Origin: Rhodococcus sp. NBC_00297
GTDB lineage: Bacteria > Actinomycetota > Actinomycetes > Mycobacteriales > Mycobacteriaceae
Length of the DNA: 64,000 bases
NCBI RefSeq assembly: GCF_036173065.1
Contig: NZ_CP108041.1
Location: 2,731,001-2,795,000 of the forward strand
Reading direction: 5' to 3'
Part shown: positions 33,110 through 43,174 of the stretch, piece by piece
How the letters are laid out: every line of letters starts with the position of its first letter
Position numbering within the stretch: position 1 is the stretch's first letter
Made by a program: the position numbers and the translations under genes
Notes under the pieces: model-generated
The model's database searches: none
Told to the model about the DNA's origin: nothing
Seen by the model: the letters and a program-made list of their open reading frames with translations, nothing else

Positions 33110-34017
33110 TGGTCCTGCGGCCGGGATCCGAGTTCGCGGGGTTCCGCGTCGAGAGACTGCTCGGTCACGGCGGCACCGCCGAGGTGTATCTCGCCCGACG
33201 TGGATCGGCACCGCCGGAGACCCTGAAGATCCTGCGTGCGGACGCCCCGCGGGACGCGTTCGCGGCCGAGGTGCGGATCGGGGCCCTGCTGCAGCACCCG
33301 AACATCGTCGCGGCGCACGATCACGGCGAGTTCCGCGGGCGGCCGTGGATGTCGATGTCGCACGTCGACGGGTACAGCGCCGCCCGCCTCGTCGCGCGCG
33401 GACAGATCCCACTCGACGCCCACCGAGCCGCCCGCATCGTCGACGGCGTGGCGAGAGCCCTCGATCACGCGCACGGGCTCGGGATCGTCCACCGGGACGT
33501 CAAGCCGGCCAACATCTTGCTCGCGAGTGTCGCCGATGCGGACACCAGGGAGCAGGTTCTGCTGTCCGACTGGGGAATCGCGCGGTCGACGTCCTCGCCG
33601 ACACCGCTGGTGTCGGACGACGGGACGGTGCTGACGTCGATCGGCTACGCGGCACCCGAACTGCTGCGGGGCGGCACGCTCACCGCCCGCACCGACATCT
33701 ACGCGCTCGGTGCCACCCTCGTCGAACTGCTCACGGGACGGCCGCCGTTCCCGCTGGCCACTCCGTTCGCCGTCATGGACGCCCAGCTGAGGCGGACCCC
33801 GCCGTCCGTCAGCTCGCGTCGGGCCGACCTGCCGACCCGCCTCGACGCCGTCGTGCAGCGCGCGCTGGCCAAGGAGCCGGCGGACCGGTTCGCGTCGTGC
33901 CACGACCTGAGCGTGGCGGTGGCGCGGGCCCTGAGGGACCACACGCCACCTGAGCCCGGCCGGCCTCCGGCCTCCCCGCCACCTGTGCCCGGTCGGCCCT
34001 GGTACCGACGTCGCTAG
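33109..34017 (+). CDS. Soluble serine/threonine protein kinase
   Basis: A 302-residue Hanks-type kinase domain alone, without a membrane helix or sensor domain. It has the Gly-rich loop [13 protein letters not shown] (about 19-31), Lys40, Glu54, the catalytic loop [10 protein letters not shown] (128-137), DWG (154-156) in place of DFG, and the APE-like motif AAPELL. The Pro-rich tail (about 278-302) is short. The frame with DWG suggests an active but atypical Mg loop. It is coupled to the HAD phosphatase (TAGTG), and its stop shares CTAG with the convergent permease. Confidence 0.85.
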   Translation: MVLRPGSEFAGFRVERLLGHGGTAEVYLARRGSAPPETLKILRADAPRDAFAAEVRIGALLQHPNIVAAHDHGEFRGRPWMSMSHVDGYSAARLVARGQIPLDAHRAARIVDGVARALDHAHGLGIVHRDVKPANILLASVADADTREQVLLSDWGIARSTSSPTPLVSDDGTVLTSIGYAAPELLRGGTLTARTDIYALGATLVELLTGRPPFPLATPFAVMDAQLRRTPPSVSSRRADLPTRLDAVVQRALAKEPADRFASCHDLSVAVARALRDHTPPEPGRPPASPPPVPGRPWYRRR

Positions 34018-35505
34018 TCGCTCGGCGTCTCGGGATCCGTCGGCCGGTTCGCGACGACGGGGTACTTGCCCGTGTAGCCCATCCGCTCCTCGGCGACGCT
34101 GAGGACGCGGGCCCGGACGAGGAACCAGCCGCCGATGAGCATCGGCACGATGACGACGAGTGTGGCGACGGTCCACGTCCCGATCGGCGCGTCGAGCGCC
34201 ATGAGCACCAGCACCGCAGCGAGGAACGCGAGCGTCGCGTAGCTCGTGTACGGCGCCCCGAAGAGCCGGAACGACGGCCGTTCGAGGATGCCCTTGCGGC
34301 TCCACCGGTAGAGCTGCAGCTGGCAGAGCACGATGGTCGCCCACGAGGCGATGATGCCGAGGGCCGACATGTTGAGCACGATCTCGAACGCCTCGCCGGG
34401 TTTGAACGCGTTGAGCGCCACGCCGAGCAGTGTCAGGGCGCCGGTGAGCAGGATGCCGCCGTAGGGGACACCGTTCCGGCTCATCCGCGCCGTGAACGAC
34501 GGCGCGCTGCCGTTCATCGCCATCGACCGCAGGATGCGGCCCGTGGAGTACAGCCCGGCGTTGAGGCTGGACAGCGCCGCGGTGACCACGACGATGTTCA
34601 TGATCGTGCCGGCGCCGTCGACGCCGATGCGGGAGAAGAACGTGACGAAGGGGCTCTCCCCGGCCCGGTAGGTGGTGTACGGCAACAGCAGCGCCAGCAG
34701 GATCAGCGATCCCACGTAGAACACCGCGATGCGGAAGATGACGGAGTTGATGGCCCGCGGCATCACCTTCGCCGGGTTCTCGGTCTCTCCGGCCGCGGTC
34801 CCGACCAGCTCGACGGCCGCGTAGGCGAAGACGACACCTGACGTGACGATGACCAGCGGCCACGCCCCGGTGGGGAAGAGGCCGCCGTTGCCCGAGATGA
34901 CGCCGAAGCCGGTCGACTGGCCGTCGACGTCGAAACGACCGGCGAGGAAGACGGTGCCCACGACCAGGAAGGTCACCAGCGCCGCGACCTTGATCATGGC
35001 CGCCCAGAACTCCATCTCGCCGAACCACTTCACCGACACCAGGTTCACGGCGAGCACGATGGCCAGTGCGATCAGGGCGATGGTCCATTGCGGGATGCCC
35101 TTGAAGGCGCCCCAGTAGTGCATGTACGTCGCGACGGCCGTGACGTCGACGATCGCCGTCATCGCCCAGTTGAGGAAGTACATCCACCCGGCCGCGTAGG
35201 CGGCCTTCTCGCCGTAGAACTCGCGGGCGTAGGAGACGAACGATCCGGAGGACGGGCGGTGGAGCACCAGCTCGCCGAGCGCTCGGAGGATGAAGAAGAC
35301 GAAGACGCCGCAGACGGCGTAGATGATGAACAGGCCCGGGCCCGCGGACTCGAGGCGGCCGCCCGCGCCGAGGAACAGGCCGGTGCCGATCGCGCCGGCC
35401 GATGGCGATCATCTGCAGTTGCCGAGGCTTCAGGCCCTTGTCGTAGCCCTCCTCCTCGTGTGCCATCGCCGAGTTGTCGTAACCGGTGTCGACTGCATCG
35501 GACAC
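34014..35505 (-). pseudogene. Amino-acid permease (APC family), frameshifted near the N-terminus
   Basis: An amino-acid/GABA-type permease that would be about 496 residues with 12 helices. GTG at 35503-35505 opens the frame (SDAVDTGYDN ... [13 protein letters not shown]), but after codon about 36 it is out of frame; the rest ([13 protein letters not shown] ... [23 protein letters not shown] ... [17 protein letters not shown]) continues in the neighbouring frame. One extra base in GGCCGG near 35394-35400, where GGCGG is expected, explains it. It could be a real null allele or a sequencing error. The distal frame alone starts at 35267 and lacks the first helices. Confidence 0.8.
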
Positions 35506-35672
35506 GATGTGGTCCTTTCGTCCGCAGGGGTGGGCGGGTGTATATGTCCGATTCGCGTGGATTCTGTTGTGGCGCGCGACAACTGGTCGCGTCACACATT
35601 CTTCTCACGCGTGAGTCGGTCGTCGTTCCGGCACGTGAACACCGTGTGAATCGCGACCACTCGACGACGACC

Positions 35673-35701
35673 TTGCACTCGACCACCTCGACTGCTAGAA
35701 A
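35673..35701 (+). promoter_or_regulatory. groEL2 sigma-70-type promoter
   Basis: TTGCAC (35673-35678) as -35, a 17-base spacer and TAGAAA (35696-35701) as -10. The predicted start is about 35708, exactly at the left edge of the CIRCE operator, which supports the assignment. This is read from the sequence; no start site has been measured. Confidence 0.65.
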
Positions 35702-35706
35702 TCTGG

Positions 35707-35733
35707 TTGGCACTCGCGTACTGTGAGTGCCAG
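35707..35733 (+). promoter_or_regulatory. CIRCE operator (HrcA site) of groEL2
   Basis: TTGGCACTC-N9-GAGTGCCAG (35707-35715 and 35725-35733) is a near-consensus CIRCE inverted repeat with 9-base arms and 9-base spacer. HrcA binding here would block transcription until heat shock. No HspR (HAIR) site is seen nearby. Confidence 0.9.
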
Positions 35734-35746
35734 GTCGAAGAGGTGA

Positions 35747-37495
<1,749 letters not shown>

Positions 37496-37514
37496 GTCCC
37501 GCTCCCTGATCGCA

Positions 37515-37550
37515 CGAGAGCCGGTCACCCTCACGGGTGGCCGGCTCTCG
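37515..37550 (+). terminator. groEL2 terminator
   Basis: CGAGAGCCGGTCACCC (37515-37530) pairs with GGGTGGCCGGCTCTCG (37535-37550) around a TCAC loop: a 16-bp stem with one G-U pair, 20 bases after the groEL2 stop. This is a strong intrinsic terminator. Confidence 0.85.
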
Positions 37551-37594
37551 GCGTTCCGCGGTGAGTTCCGGCGCCCCGTCGAGTCGGTATCGGT

Positions 37595-38086
37595 ATGACG
37601 AGACTCCTGTTCGTCCACGGCGCCGGCGGCGAGGACGACGACGAGCCGATGGCGGAGGAGTTCGGCGCGCTGCTCGGCGCGACGGTCGACATGCCCCGCA
37701 TCCCGAGCGACGACATGAGCGTCGAGGCGTGGGCAGGACCGATACGCCGCAGCCTCGAGGCGAGGCCCGACGTCGTGATCGCCCACTCCTTCGGCGCCAC
37801 CGTCCTGCTGCACGTGCTCGCCTCGCTCCGGGTTCCCGCCGCCACGTTGCTCGCGATGCCCGACTGGAGTGCCGCGGGCTGGGACGTCCACCAGTACGAG
37901 TGGCCGACCGTCCCGCCGGAGGTCTCCCTGACGCTGCACCACTGCCGCGACGACGACGTGGTGCCGTTCGCGCACCTGGCACTGGCCTCCGCGCGGCTCC
38001 CGGGCGCTCGGGTGGTCGAGCACCAGCGGGGTGGGCACCAGTTCGAGGGGGCGCTCGGGGAGGTGGCGGCCTCGCTGCACGTGTAG
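37595..38086 (+). CDS. RBBP9/YdeN-type alpha/beta hydrolase
   Basis: A 163-residue minimal alpha/beta hydrolase. It has the oxyanion-type FVHGAGGEDDD near the N-terminus (6-16), nucleophile Ser68 in IAHSFGATVLLH (about 65-76), the acid Asp in HHCRDDDVVPF and the His in QRGGHQFEG (about 146-154). Such small serine hydrolases act on esters or peptides, with unknown physiological substrates. ATG at 37595. It lies between the groEL2 terminator and the DUF559 cassette. Confidence 0.82.
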   Translation: MTRLLFVHGAGGEDDDEPMAEEFGALLGATVDMPRIPSDDMSVEAWAGPIRRSLEARPDVVIAHSFGATVLLHVLASLRVPAATLLAMPDWSAAGWDVHQYEWPTVPPEVSLTLHHCRDDDVVPFAHLALASARLPGARVVEHQRGGHQFEGALGEVAASLHV

Positions 38087-38087
38087 G

Positions 38088-38140
38088 CACCCGATCGTCG
38101 GTAATTCTGCGAAACGGCAGATTCGGGTGCGATCGGGTGC
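38088..38140. repeat. Nested inverted repeat left of DUF559 gene
   Basis: GCACCCGATCG (38088-38098) is the exact reverse complement of CGATCGGGTGC (38130-38140), and inside them AATTCTGC pairs imperfectly with GGCAGATT. It forms a long hairpin directly after the alpha/beta hydrolase gene; its right arm is part of the direct repeat described next. Confidence 0.8.
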
Positions 38141-38150
38141 AGTCACGTGC
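38103..38150. repeat. 48-bp imperfect direct repeat, left copy
   Basis: An ungapped 48-base match to 39111-39158 with 36 identical bases. The last 22 bases (GCGATCGGGTGCAGTCACGTGC) differ at only two positions. It overlaps the 3' end of the DUF559 gene and flanks it together with the right copy. Confidence 0.85.
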
Positions 38151-38988
38151 GTCGTCGAGCCAAGGATCGTCGACGGCGCACGGTGGCGACTATCTCGTCC
38201 GCGACAGCGTCGACGTGTGCGGACACGGTCGCTGCGGAATATCGCAGCACCATCCATTCGTCCAGTACCAGTGCGTTCTGTCGGCGACGATCGCTGGTGA
38301 AGACGTCTACAGCCGTGTGGAACTCACGCCCATCGATCTCCACCACCACGCGCCCGCGCCGGTCCACCAGATCTCCGTAGTACGGGCCGACCTTGCCATT
38401 GATCTCCATGTCGAGGTTCCGGGCGGTGAGCGCCCTGGCAACTCTGCGCTCGGGTTCGGACAACGTGTTCGGGCATGCTCGCCGCAACTGGTCACGCAGC
38501 AGACGCATGCCGGTCATCCCCTTCGCCTCGTCGCACAGCTGAGCCAGGGAACGCCAGCTCACCGCCCGTGACAGCGCCCTGTCGATCACCTTCTCGAACT
38601 GCGGCCGGGTCAACGTGCCGGCGACGTCGAGGATCGCGTGTTCGAGGGACACGACAGGTATGTCCCCCAACCATCTGACGTTCGTCAGGGTTCGACGATG
38701 CAACCTCACCCAGGCGGGACCCCTCGTGGTGCCGGTCCTCGGAACAGTCGCGTGCACCAGGGCCGGCTCCTCGGGGAGAAGGTCCCACATCCACGCCGCG
38801 GTGTCGTGGCTGAACACTGCGTCGGGCTTCCAGAGCCTCACTGCCTCGCAACGTGTGGTGTACGTAGGCACTTCCGACGAGTAGACACCGGGAAGCACCC
38901 GGTGGAGAGCGCCGCGTGCGGCCCGCCGGCTCACCGTCGAGCCGTCGATTCCGCCGGCGATGAGCTGGTGCCAGGTGAATACGTCCAT
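38143..38988 (-). CDS. DUF559 domain protein (VSR-like nuclease fold) with AbiEi-like N-terminus
   Basis: A 281-residue protein. The N-terminal part (about 1-80, WHQLIAGGIDGSTVSRRAARGALHRVLPGVYSS) resembles the winged-helix domain of AbiEi-type antitoxin proteins. The C-terminal DUF559 domain (about 180-275, LSEPERRVARALTAR ... GDLVDRRGRVVVEIDGREFH) has the catalytic-type acidic DxxV-EIDG pattern of very-short-patch-repair nucleases. Its substrate is unknown. ATG at 38986-38988 is preferred; TTG at 39025-39027 is an alternative. It lies between 48-bp imperfect direct repeats. Confidence 0.8.
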   Translation of the reverse strand: MDVFTWHQLIAGGIDGSTVSRRAARGALHRVLPGVYSSEVPTYTTRCEAVRLWKPDAVFSHDTAAWMWDLLPEEPALVHATVPRTGTTRGPAWVRLHRRTLTNVRWLGDIPVVSLEHAILDVAGTLTRPQFEKVIDRALSRAVSWRSLAQLCDEAKGMTGMRLLRDQLRRACPNTLSEPERRVARALTARNLDMEINGKVGPYYGDLVDRRGRVVVEIDGREFHTAVDVFTSDRRRQNALVLDEWMVLRYSAATVSAHVDAVADEIVATVRRRRSLARRRT

Positions 38989-39018
38989 CGCAACAGTGTC
39001 GCGACGCCCGTAGTGGCG

Positions 39019-39053
39019 GTAGTCCAACTAGGAGGTGCCCCTGTGGACTACCG
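39019..39053. repeat. Inverted repeat upstream of DUF559 gene
   Basis: GGTAGTCCA and TGGACTACC are exact 9-base arms about 17 bases apart, in the promoter side of the DUF559 gene. A candidate operator or self-binding site; no ligand is known. Confidence 0.45.
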
Positions 39054-39110
39054 ATCGCTCATCAAGAGCCCTCCAGCGGCTGTTGCATCTGGAGCCACAT
39101 TATGGTGCCG

Positions 39111-39158
39111 GAATCTGCCATTCCGCCGATTCGTCCGCGATCGGGTGCACTTACGTGC
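39111..39158. repeat. 48-bp imperfect direct repeat, right copy
   Basis: Right partner of the repeat at 38103-38150 (36 of 48 bases identical, 20 of the last 22). It ends three bases before the stop codon of the MpaB-family gene. The two copies start 1008 bases apart and bracket only the DUF559 gene. Confidence 0.85.
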
Positions 39159-39160
39159 AA

Positions 39161-40078
39161 TCAGCGGCCGGGTACGTAATGCCGGGGGTTGTCCCGACGC
39201 CCGAGAGGCGGCAGGTTGCGGTCGGGGGTCTCCGCGAGCGGCGAGTTCGCGGGCTGCCGACCGGCAGCAATGTCGACGCCGGCTCGGGCCCGGGGATGCA
39301 TACGCCGGCGCGCCGGGACCATGCGGAAGGCGAGGTTCACCAGCGTGCCGACACGGCGAAGCCACCGCTCGTCCCTGTCGGTCCAGGTGTAGCCCAGGAG
39401 ATCTCGGACCGCCGGGTCGTAGAGGCCGACAGTTATCCGCACCGCGGACTTCTCGATGCCGGGGAGCAGAAGGGCCCACATTCGCTGGGGCAACAATGGG
39501 AGGAAGGGCGGGCGGGGGAGGGCCGACATGTCGAGCACCGAGCGTGCGGCGGCGGTGTCCTCGAGGACCTCGCGGCACATGTGGTCCCAGTAGTGCTGGA
39601 AGTCGGCCCAGGTCTCGGGAACCGGGCGCATGCTCATGCCGTACAGGGAGTACCACTGCCGGTGTTCGACGAACAGTTGCTCACGCTCGGCCTCGCTGAT
39701 CCCGCCCATGAAGTAATCGGCGGTGAGCATCGTGCCGACGAAGAACGTGGCGTGCGCCCAGTAGAAGACATCGGGATCGAGGGCGTGGTACGGCTTCCCG
39801 TGGGCATCGAGACCGCTGATGTCTCTGTGGTAGTTACGGATTCGAGCGCCGGTGTTCGCGGCACGGTCGCCGTCGAAGACCACGCCCCCGATGGGGTACA
39901 GCGACCGCATCACGCGCTGCCATCGCTCGGACTCGAACGTCGAGTGCTCGGTCACGGCAGCGCCGAGGGCGGGATGCATGTTCTGCATGGAGCCGGCCCA
40001 GGGCCCCTGCAGCATGCCGCGCCAGTCCCCGAAGTATCGCCAGGTGAGTGACTCCGGCCCCAACGGCTGACTACGCAT
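39161..40078 (-). CDS. MpaB/DUF2236 family oxygenase
   Basis: A 305-residue soluble all-helical protein of the oxygenase MpaB (DUF2236; latex-clearing-protein-like) family. Such proteins bind heme b and oxidise hydrophobic substrates; the Lcp homologue cleaves rubber. Recognisable segments include WAGSMQNMHPALGAAVTEHS (about 28-47), the FERWQRVMRSLYPI-like helix and WAHATFFVGTMLTADYF (about 108-124). The heme ligand cannot be fixed from this alone. ATG at 40076-40078. Divergent from a TetR regulator that probably controls it. Confidence 0.82.
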   Translation of the reverse strand: MRSQPLGPESLTWRYFGDWRGMLQGPWAGSMQNMHPALGAAVTEHSTFESERWQRVMRSLYPIGGVVFDGDRAANTGARIRNYHRDISGLDAHGKPYHALDPDVFYWAHATFFVGTMLTADYFMGGISEAEREQLFVEHRQWYSLYGMSMRPVPETWADFQHYWDHMCREVLEDTAAARSVLDMSALPRPPFLPLLPQRMWALLLPGIEKSAVRITVGLYDPAVRDLLGYTWTDRDERWLRRVGTLVNLAFRMVPARRRMHPRARAGVDIAAGRQPANSPLAETPDRNLPPLGRRDNPRHYVPGR

Positions 40079-40131
40079 GTTGTCACCGTAGGGTCCTGGG
40101 TGGACGGTCGTCAACAGTGAGGTGTCGCAAC

Positions 40132-40710
40132 GTGACCACGCTCGAGGCGCGGCGGGAGCAGCGGCGCGCAACCTTGCTGGCGGTCGGGGTGGAACTTCTC
40201 GGCTCGGTCGGTCGGCCCGCCGTCACCGTGCGCTCGGTGTGTTCGCGCGCGTCGCTCACCGAACGCTACTTCTACGAGAACTTCACCGATCGGGACACGT
40301 TCGTGCGCACCGTCTATCGCGAGGTCGCCGAGGGTGCGCGCGAGGCACTGGTCACGGCCGTGGGTCAGGCCCGTCGCCCGGACGAGCGCGCCCGCCGCGC
40401 CGTCACGGCATTCGTGGAGTTGATGATCGACGAACCGGCTCGTGGCCGAGTGCTTCTGACAGCGACGTTCGTGGATCCTGCCTTGAGCACGCTGGGCATG
40501 ACGACGATGCCCGTCTTCGTGTCGGTGGTGGGCGAGCAGCTCGAGTCCGACGAGGTGGACAGGCAGTTGACGGCGACCGGCGTCGTGGGGGCGCTCACGG
40601 CTCTGTTCACGATGTACCTCGACGGCGGAATCGAGGTCGATCGGCAGCGGTTCGTCGACCACTGCATCGGTGTGGTTACCTCCGCCGGCCGCAGTGGTCG
40701 ACGGGCATGA
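40132..40710 (+). CDS. TetR-family transcriptional regulator
   Basis: A 192-residue regulator. The N-terminal helix-turn-helix (about 8-56, RREQRRATLLAVGVELLGSVGRPAVTVRSVCSRASLTERYFYENFTDRDTFVRTVY) is a standard TetR DNA-binding domain; the ligand domain follows (about 65-190). GTG at 40132, 53 bases from the start of the divergent MpaB-family gene. The usual arrangement makes it the repressor of that oxygenase. No perfect operator palindrome is visible in the short spacer. Confidence 0.85.
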   Translation: MTTLEARREQRRATLLAVGVELLGSVGRPAVTVRSVCSRASLTERYFYENFTDRDTFVRTVYREVAEGAREALVTAVGQARRPDERARRAVTAFVELMIDEPARGRVLLTATFVDPALSTLGMTTMPVFVSVVGEQLESDEVDRQLTATGVVGALTALFTMYLDGGIEVDRQRFVDHCIGVVTSAGRSGRRA

Positions 40711-40717
40711 TGGATCC

Positions 40718-41629
40718 ATGGCACCAGTGATCAGCACCGTCAGGGCCGGGGTTCTCGACGTCGCCTACGAGCGCTACGGCGATCCGGCGGGGCGGGCTGT
40801 GGTGCTGCTGCACGGCTTCCCGTACGACACCCGGTCCTACGACGACGTCGCCCGACTGCTGGCCGACACGGGTTCAGACGTGGTGGTGCCGTACCTGCGC
40901 GGCTTCGGGCCCACGCGGTTCGTCGAGGACTCCACGATGCGGTCGGGAGAGCAGGCCGCGTTGGCGCACGATCTGCACGACCTCATCGGGGCGATGGCAC
41001 TCGACCGTCCGATCGTCGCCGGCTACGACTGGGGTGGCCGCGCGGCGTGCGCGGTGGCGGCGCTGTGGCCCGAGTCGGTGTCGGGTCTGGTCAGCGTGTC
41101 CGGCTACCTGGTGCAGGACATCGAGGCTGCCGTGACGACGCCGGCACCGCCGCACCTCGAGAAGCGGTACTGGTACCAGTACTACCTGCACTCGGAGCGC
41201 GGCCGCGCCGGCCTCGCTGCCTACCGCGCCGAGATCGCGCAGACGTTGTGGACCGACTGGTCGCCGACGTGGCGGTTCGGAGACTCCGAATTCGCCGCCA
41301 CCGCAGCATCGTTCGACAACCCGGACTTCGTCGACGTCGCGGTGCACTCGTATCGACACCGGTACGGACTCGCGGCGGGGGACCCGCGGTACGCGGCCAC
41401 GCAGGACGCGCTCGCCGGGCAGCCGTCGATCACGGTGCCGACCGTCGTCCTCGATCCGACGGAGGACACGGTCGCCGCCCTGTACGGATCGCCCGACCAC
41501 GGCGCGCACTTCACGGATCTCGTCGACGTGCGTGCGGTCGACGCCGGCCACAACCCGCCGCAGGAACTGCCGGGGGTGTTCGCCGACGCCGTCCGCACGC
41601 TCGCCGAGATCGTGGACGCGCGGAACTAG
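40718..41629 (+). CDS. Alpha/beta hydrolase, epoxide-hydrolase-like
   Basis: A 303-residue protein with an HGFPYDTRSYD oxyanion motif (about 27-37). The nucleophile elbow is VAGYDWGGRAA (about 97-107), where Asp replaces Ser, as in epoxide hydrolases and dehalogenases. A cap domain carries aromatic residues (YWYQYYLHSERGRAG) and the catalytic His is in DAGHNPPQE (about 279-287). It should hydrolyse an epoxide or a halide or ester. ATG at 40718 is eight bases after the TetR gene, so the two may be co-transcribed. Its stop overlaps the convergent gene at CTAG. Confidence 0.85.
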   Translation: MAPVISTVRAGVLDVAYERYGDPAGRAVVLLHGFPYDTRSYDDVARLLADTGSDVVVPYLRGFGPTRFVEDSTMRSGEQAALAHDLHDLIGAMALDRPIVAGYDWGGRAACAVAALWPESVSGLVSVSGYLVQDIEAAVTTPAPPHLEKRYWYQYYLHSERGRAGLAAYRAEIAQTLWTDWSPTWRFGDSEFAATAASFDNPDFVDVAVHSYRHRYGLAAGDPRYAATQDALAGQPSITVPTVVLDPTEDTVAALYGSPDHGAHFTDLVDVRAVDAGHNPPQELPGVFADAVRTLAEIVDARN

Positions 41630-41946
41630 ACCGCGAGTTCGCCGAGCTCCGACCAGTCGGTGCCCTCCACCTCGGTGCTGACGATCTTCGGAGTCTCCTG
41701 CAGGTACGGCGGGAGATCCTTCTGCGCCTGCTTGAAGTGGTCCGACTGCACGTGTGTCGCACCGGCATCCGGGTCGCGGAAGGCCTCGACGAGGACGTAC
41801 TCGGTGGGATCGTCGAGTGTGCGCGACCAGAAGTACCAGAGGCATCCCTCCTCCGCCTGGCAGGCCTCGGTGAAGGCTCGCGAGATCTCGGGCCAGTCGT
41901 CCGCGTGCTCTGCCTTCACTCGGAACTTGGCGGTGATGAAGATCAA
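41626..41946 (-). CDS. ABM-type quinol monooxygenase
   Basis: A 106-residue single-domain antibiotic-biosynthesis-monooxygenase fold protein, cofactor-free ferredoxin-like. It starts FITAKFRVKAEHADDWPEISRAFTEACQAEEGCLWYFWSRT and carries DPTEYVLVEAFRDPDAGATHVQSDHFKQAQ, the classic ABM pattern with the His-containing core. The likely activity is oxidation of quinols or short-lived phenolic compounds, or their detoxification. TTG at 41944-41946 is supported by GGAG seven bases upstream. It overlaps the convergent alpha/beta hydrolase by four bases (CTAG). Confidence 0.85.
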   Translation of the reverse strand: MIFITAKFRVKAEHADDWPEISRAFTEACQAEEGCLWYFWSRTLDDPTEYVLVEAFRDPDAGATHVQSDHFKQAQKDLPPYLQETPKIVSTEVEGTDWSELGELAV

Positions 41947-42018
41947 GGGGTGCTCCTTCGCTCGTACGAACTCCGACGTGTTCCTGTGTACCCCCTCGGG
42001 CCGCACTAGTATCGCGTC

Positions 42019-42972
42019 ATGGCAGCCACGTCACCGGCGATCGAACTCGAGGTCAGCGGACGCACGGTGCGGGTGTCCAACCCCGACCGCGTGTACTTCC
42101 CGGCGAGCGGAGCCACCAAGCGTGGTCTCGTCGAGTACTACCTGTCTGTCGGCGACGGCATCGTGCGCGCGCTGCGGGAGCGGCCCTGCATGATGCACCG
42201 GTTCCCCGACGGTCTCGCCGGGGAGAAGGTGCACCAGAAGCGGTTGCCGAAAGGCGCTCCGGACTGGATGGAGACGGTGCGGGTCACCTTTCCGCGCTAC
42301 GACCGCACCGCGGACGAACTCTGCGTCACCGAACTGGCGCATGTGATCTGGGCCGTGCAGATGTCGACGGTGGAGTTCCATCCGTGGAACAGCCGGCGCG
42401 CCGACGTGGAGAGTCCGGACGAGTGGCGCATCGATCTGGATCCGATGCCGGACTGCTCCTTCGACCGGGTGCGCCGGGTGGCGGCGGTGACGCGCGAGGT
42501 GCTCGACGAACTCGGTGCCGTCGGGTGGCCGAAGACGTCGGGCGGCAACGGGTTGCACGTGTACGTGCGTATCGCGCCGGAGCAAGGCTTCGCCGATGTC
42601 CGCAGGGCCGCACTGGCGTTCGCTCGGGAAGTGGAGCGGCGCGCGCCGGACGACGTGACCACGACGTGGTGGCGCAAGGACCGCGACCCGACGAAGTTGT
42701 TCGTCGACTACAACCAGAACGCCCGCGACCACACCATCGCGAGCGCGTACTCCGTGCGCGGCAATCAGGACGCGACGGTGTCGACGCCGATCACGTGGGA
42801 CGAGATCGCCGACGTGGAGCCGCGGGACCTCACCATGTACACGGTGCCGTCCCGATTCGCGGATCTCGGTGATCTGCACGCAGGAATCGACGATGCCGTG
42901 TACTCGATCGCCCCGCTGATCGAGTGGGCCGAGCGCGACGAGCGGGCGGGGCTCACCGAACCCGAGGAGTGA
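42019..42972 (+). CDS. Stand-alone LigD-type polymerase (AEP/PolDom)
   Basis: A 317-residue archaeo-eukaryotic primase-type polymerase of the LigD PolDom family. It shows the N-terminal VSNPDRVYFP, DFMHRFPDGLAGEKVHQKR-like (MMHRFPDG), the metal-binding DLDPMPDC (about 139-146), TSGGNGLHVYVRI (about 173-185) and DYNQNARDHTIASAYSVR (about 229-246). In LigD these fill gaps and add ribonucleotides in Ku-dependent end joining. No ligase, nuclease or ku gene is adjacent, so it is a stand-alone polymerase like the mycobacterial PolD-type proteins. ATG at 42019. Confidence 0.88.
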   Translation: MAATSPAIELEVSGRTVRVSNPDRVYFPASGATKRGLVEYYLSVGDGIVRALRERPCMMHRFPDGLAGEKVHQKRLPKGAPDWMETVRVTFPRYDRTADELCVTELAHVIWAVQMSTVEFHPWNSRRADVESPDEWRIDLDPMPDCSFDRVRRVAAVTREVLDELGAVGWPKTSGGNGLHVYVRIAPEQGFADVRRAALAFAREVERRAPDDVTTTWWRKDRDPTKLFVDYNQNARDHTIASAYSVRGNQDATVSTPITWDEIADVEPRDLTMYTVPSRFADLGDLHAGIDDAVYSIAPLIEWAERDERAGLTEPEE

Positions 42973-43174
42973 CCGGATCGTTCCCTGTGGCCCGTGTGTT
43001 CTCACAACACGCAGCGGAGGTGAGATGTAGTTCGAGCGAATGATTTGGAGCCGGAAACCGGCACAGGGTATTTTTCTATGGCAGAATACGTGCAAATCGT
43101 ACAAAGCAGCGCGTTCGGTCCACCCCGTCGGCGGGGCCCGACACGGACGCGCGGCCTGCCAGTGAGGAATGCTC
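42973..43174. promoter_or_regulatory. Spacer upstream of the glycan cluster
   Basis: A 202-base gap that is more AT-rich than its surroundings. It contains a small hairpin GCCGG-AAA-CCGGC (43050-43062) followed nine bases later by a run of T (43071-43075), which may end transcription from the left, and the likely promoter of the sugar cluster. GAGGA at 43164-43168 is the ribosome binding site of the first gene. Confidence 0.4.

Noticed and set aside
33004-35595. 863-codon frame over the permease region as a real gene
   Set aside because: Only its first 35 codons match the permease N-terminus; the rest is a different frame after the base insertion and has no protein pattern.
35604-35615. Palindrome CTCACGCGTGAG upstream of groEL2 as HspR or heat-shock site
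   Set aside because: It does not fit the HAIR or CIRCE consensus and lies upstream of the -35; left without a role.
43050-43075. Terminator in front of the glycan cluster
   Set aside because: The stem GCCGG-AAA-CCGGC is only 5 bp and its T-run is nine bases away, so it is not listed as a terminator feature on its own.
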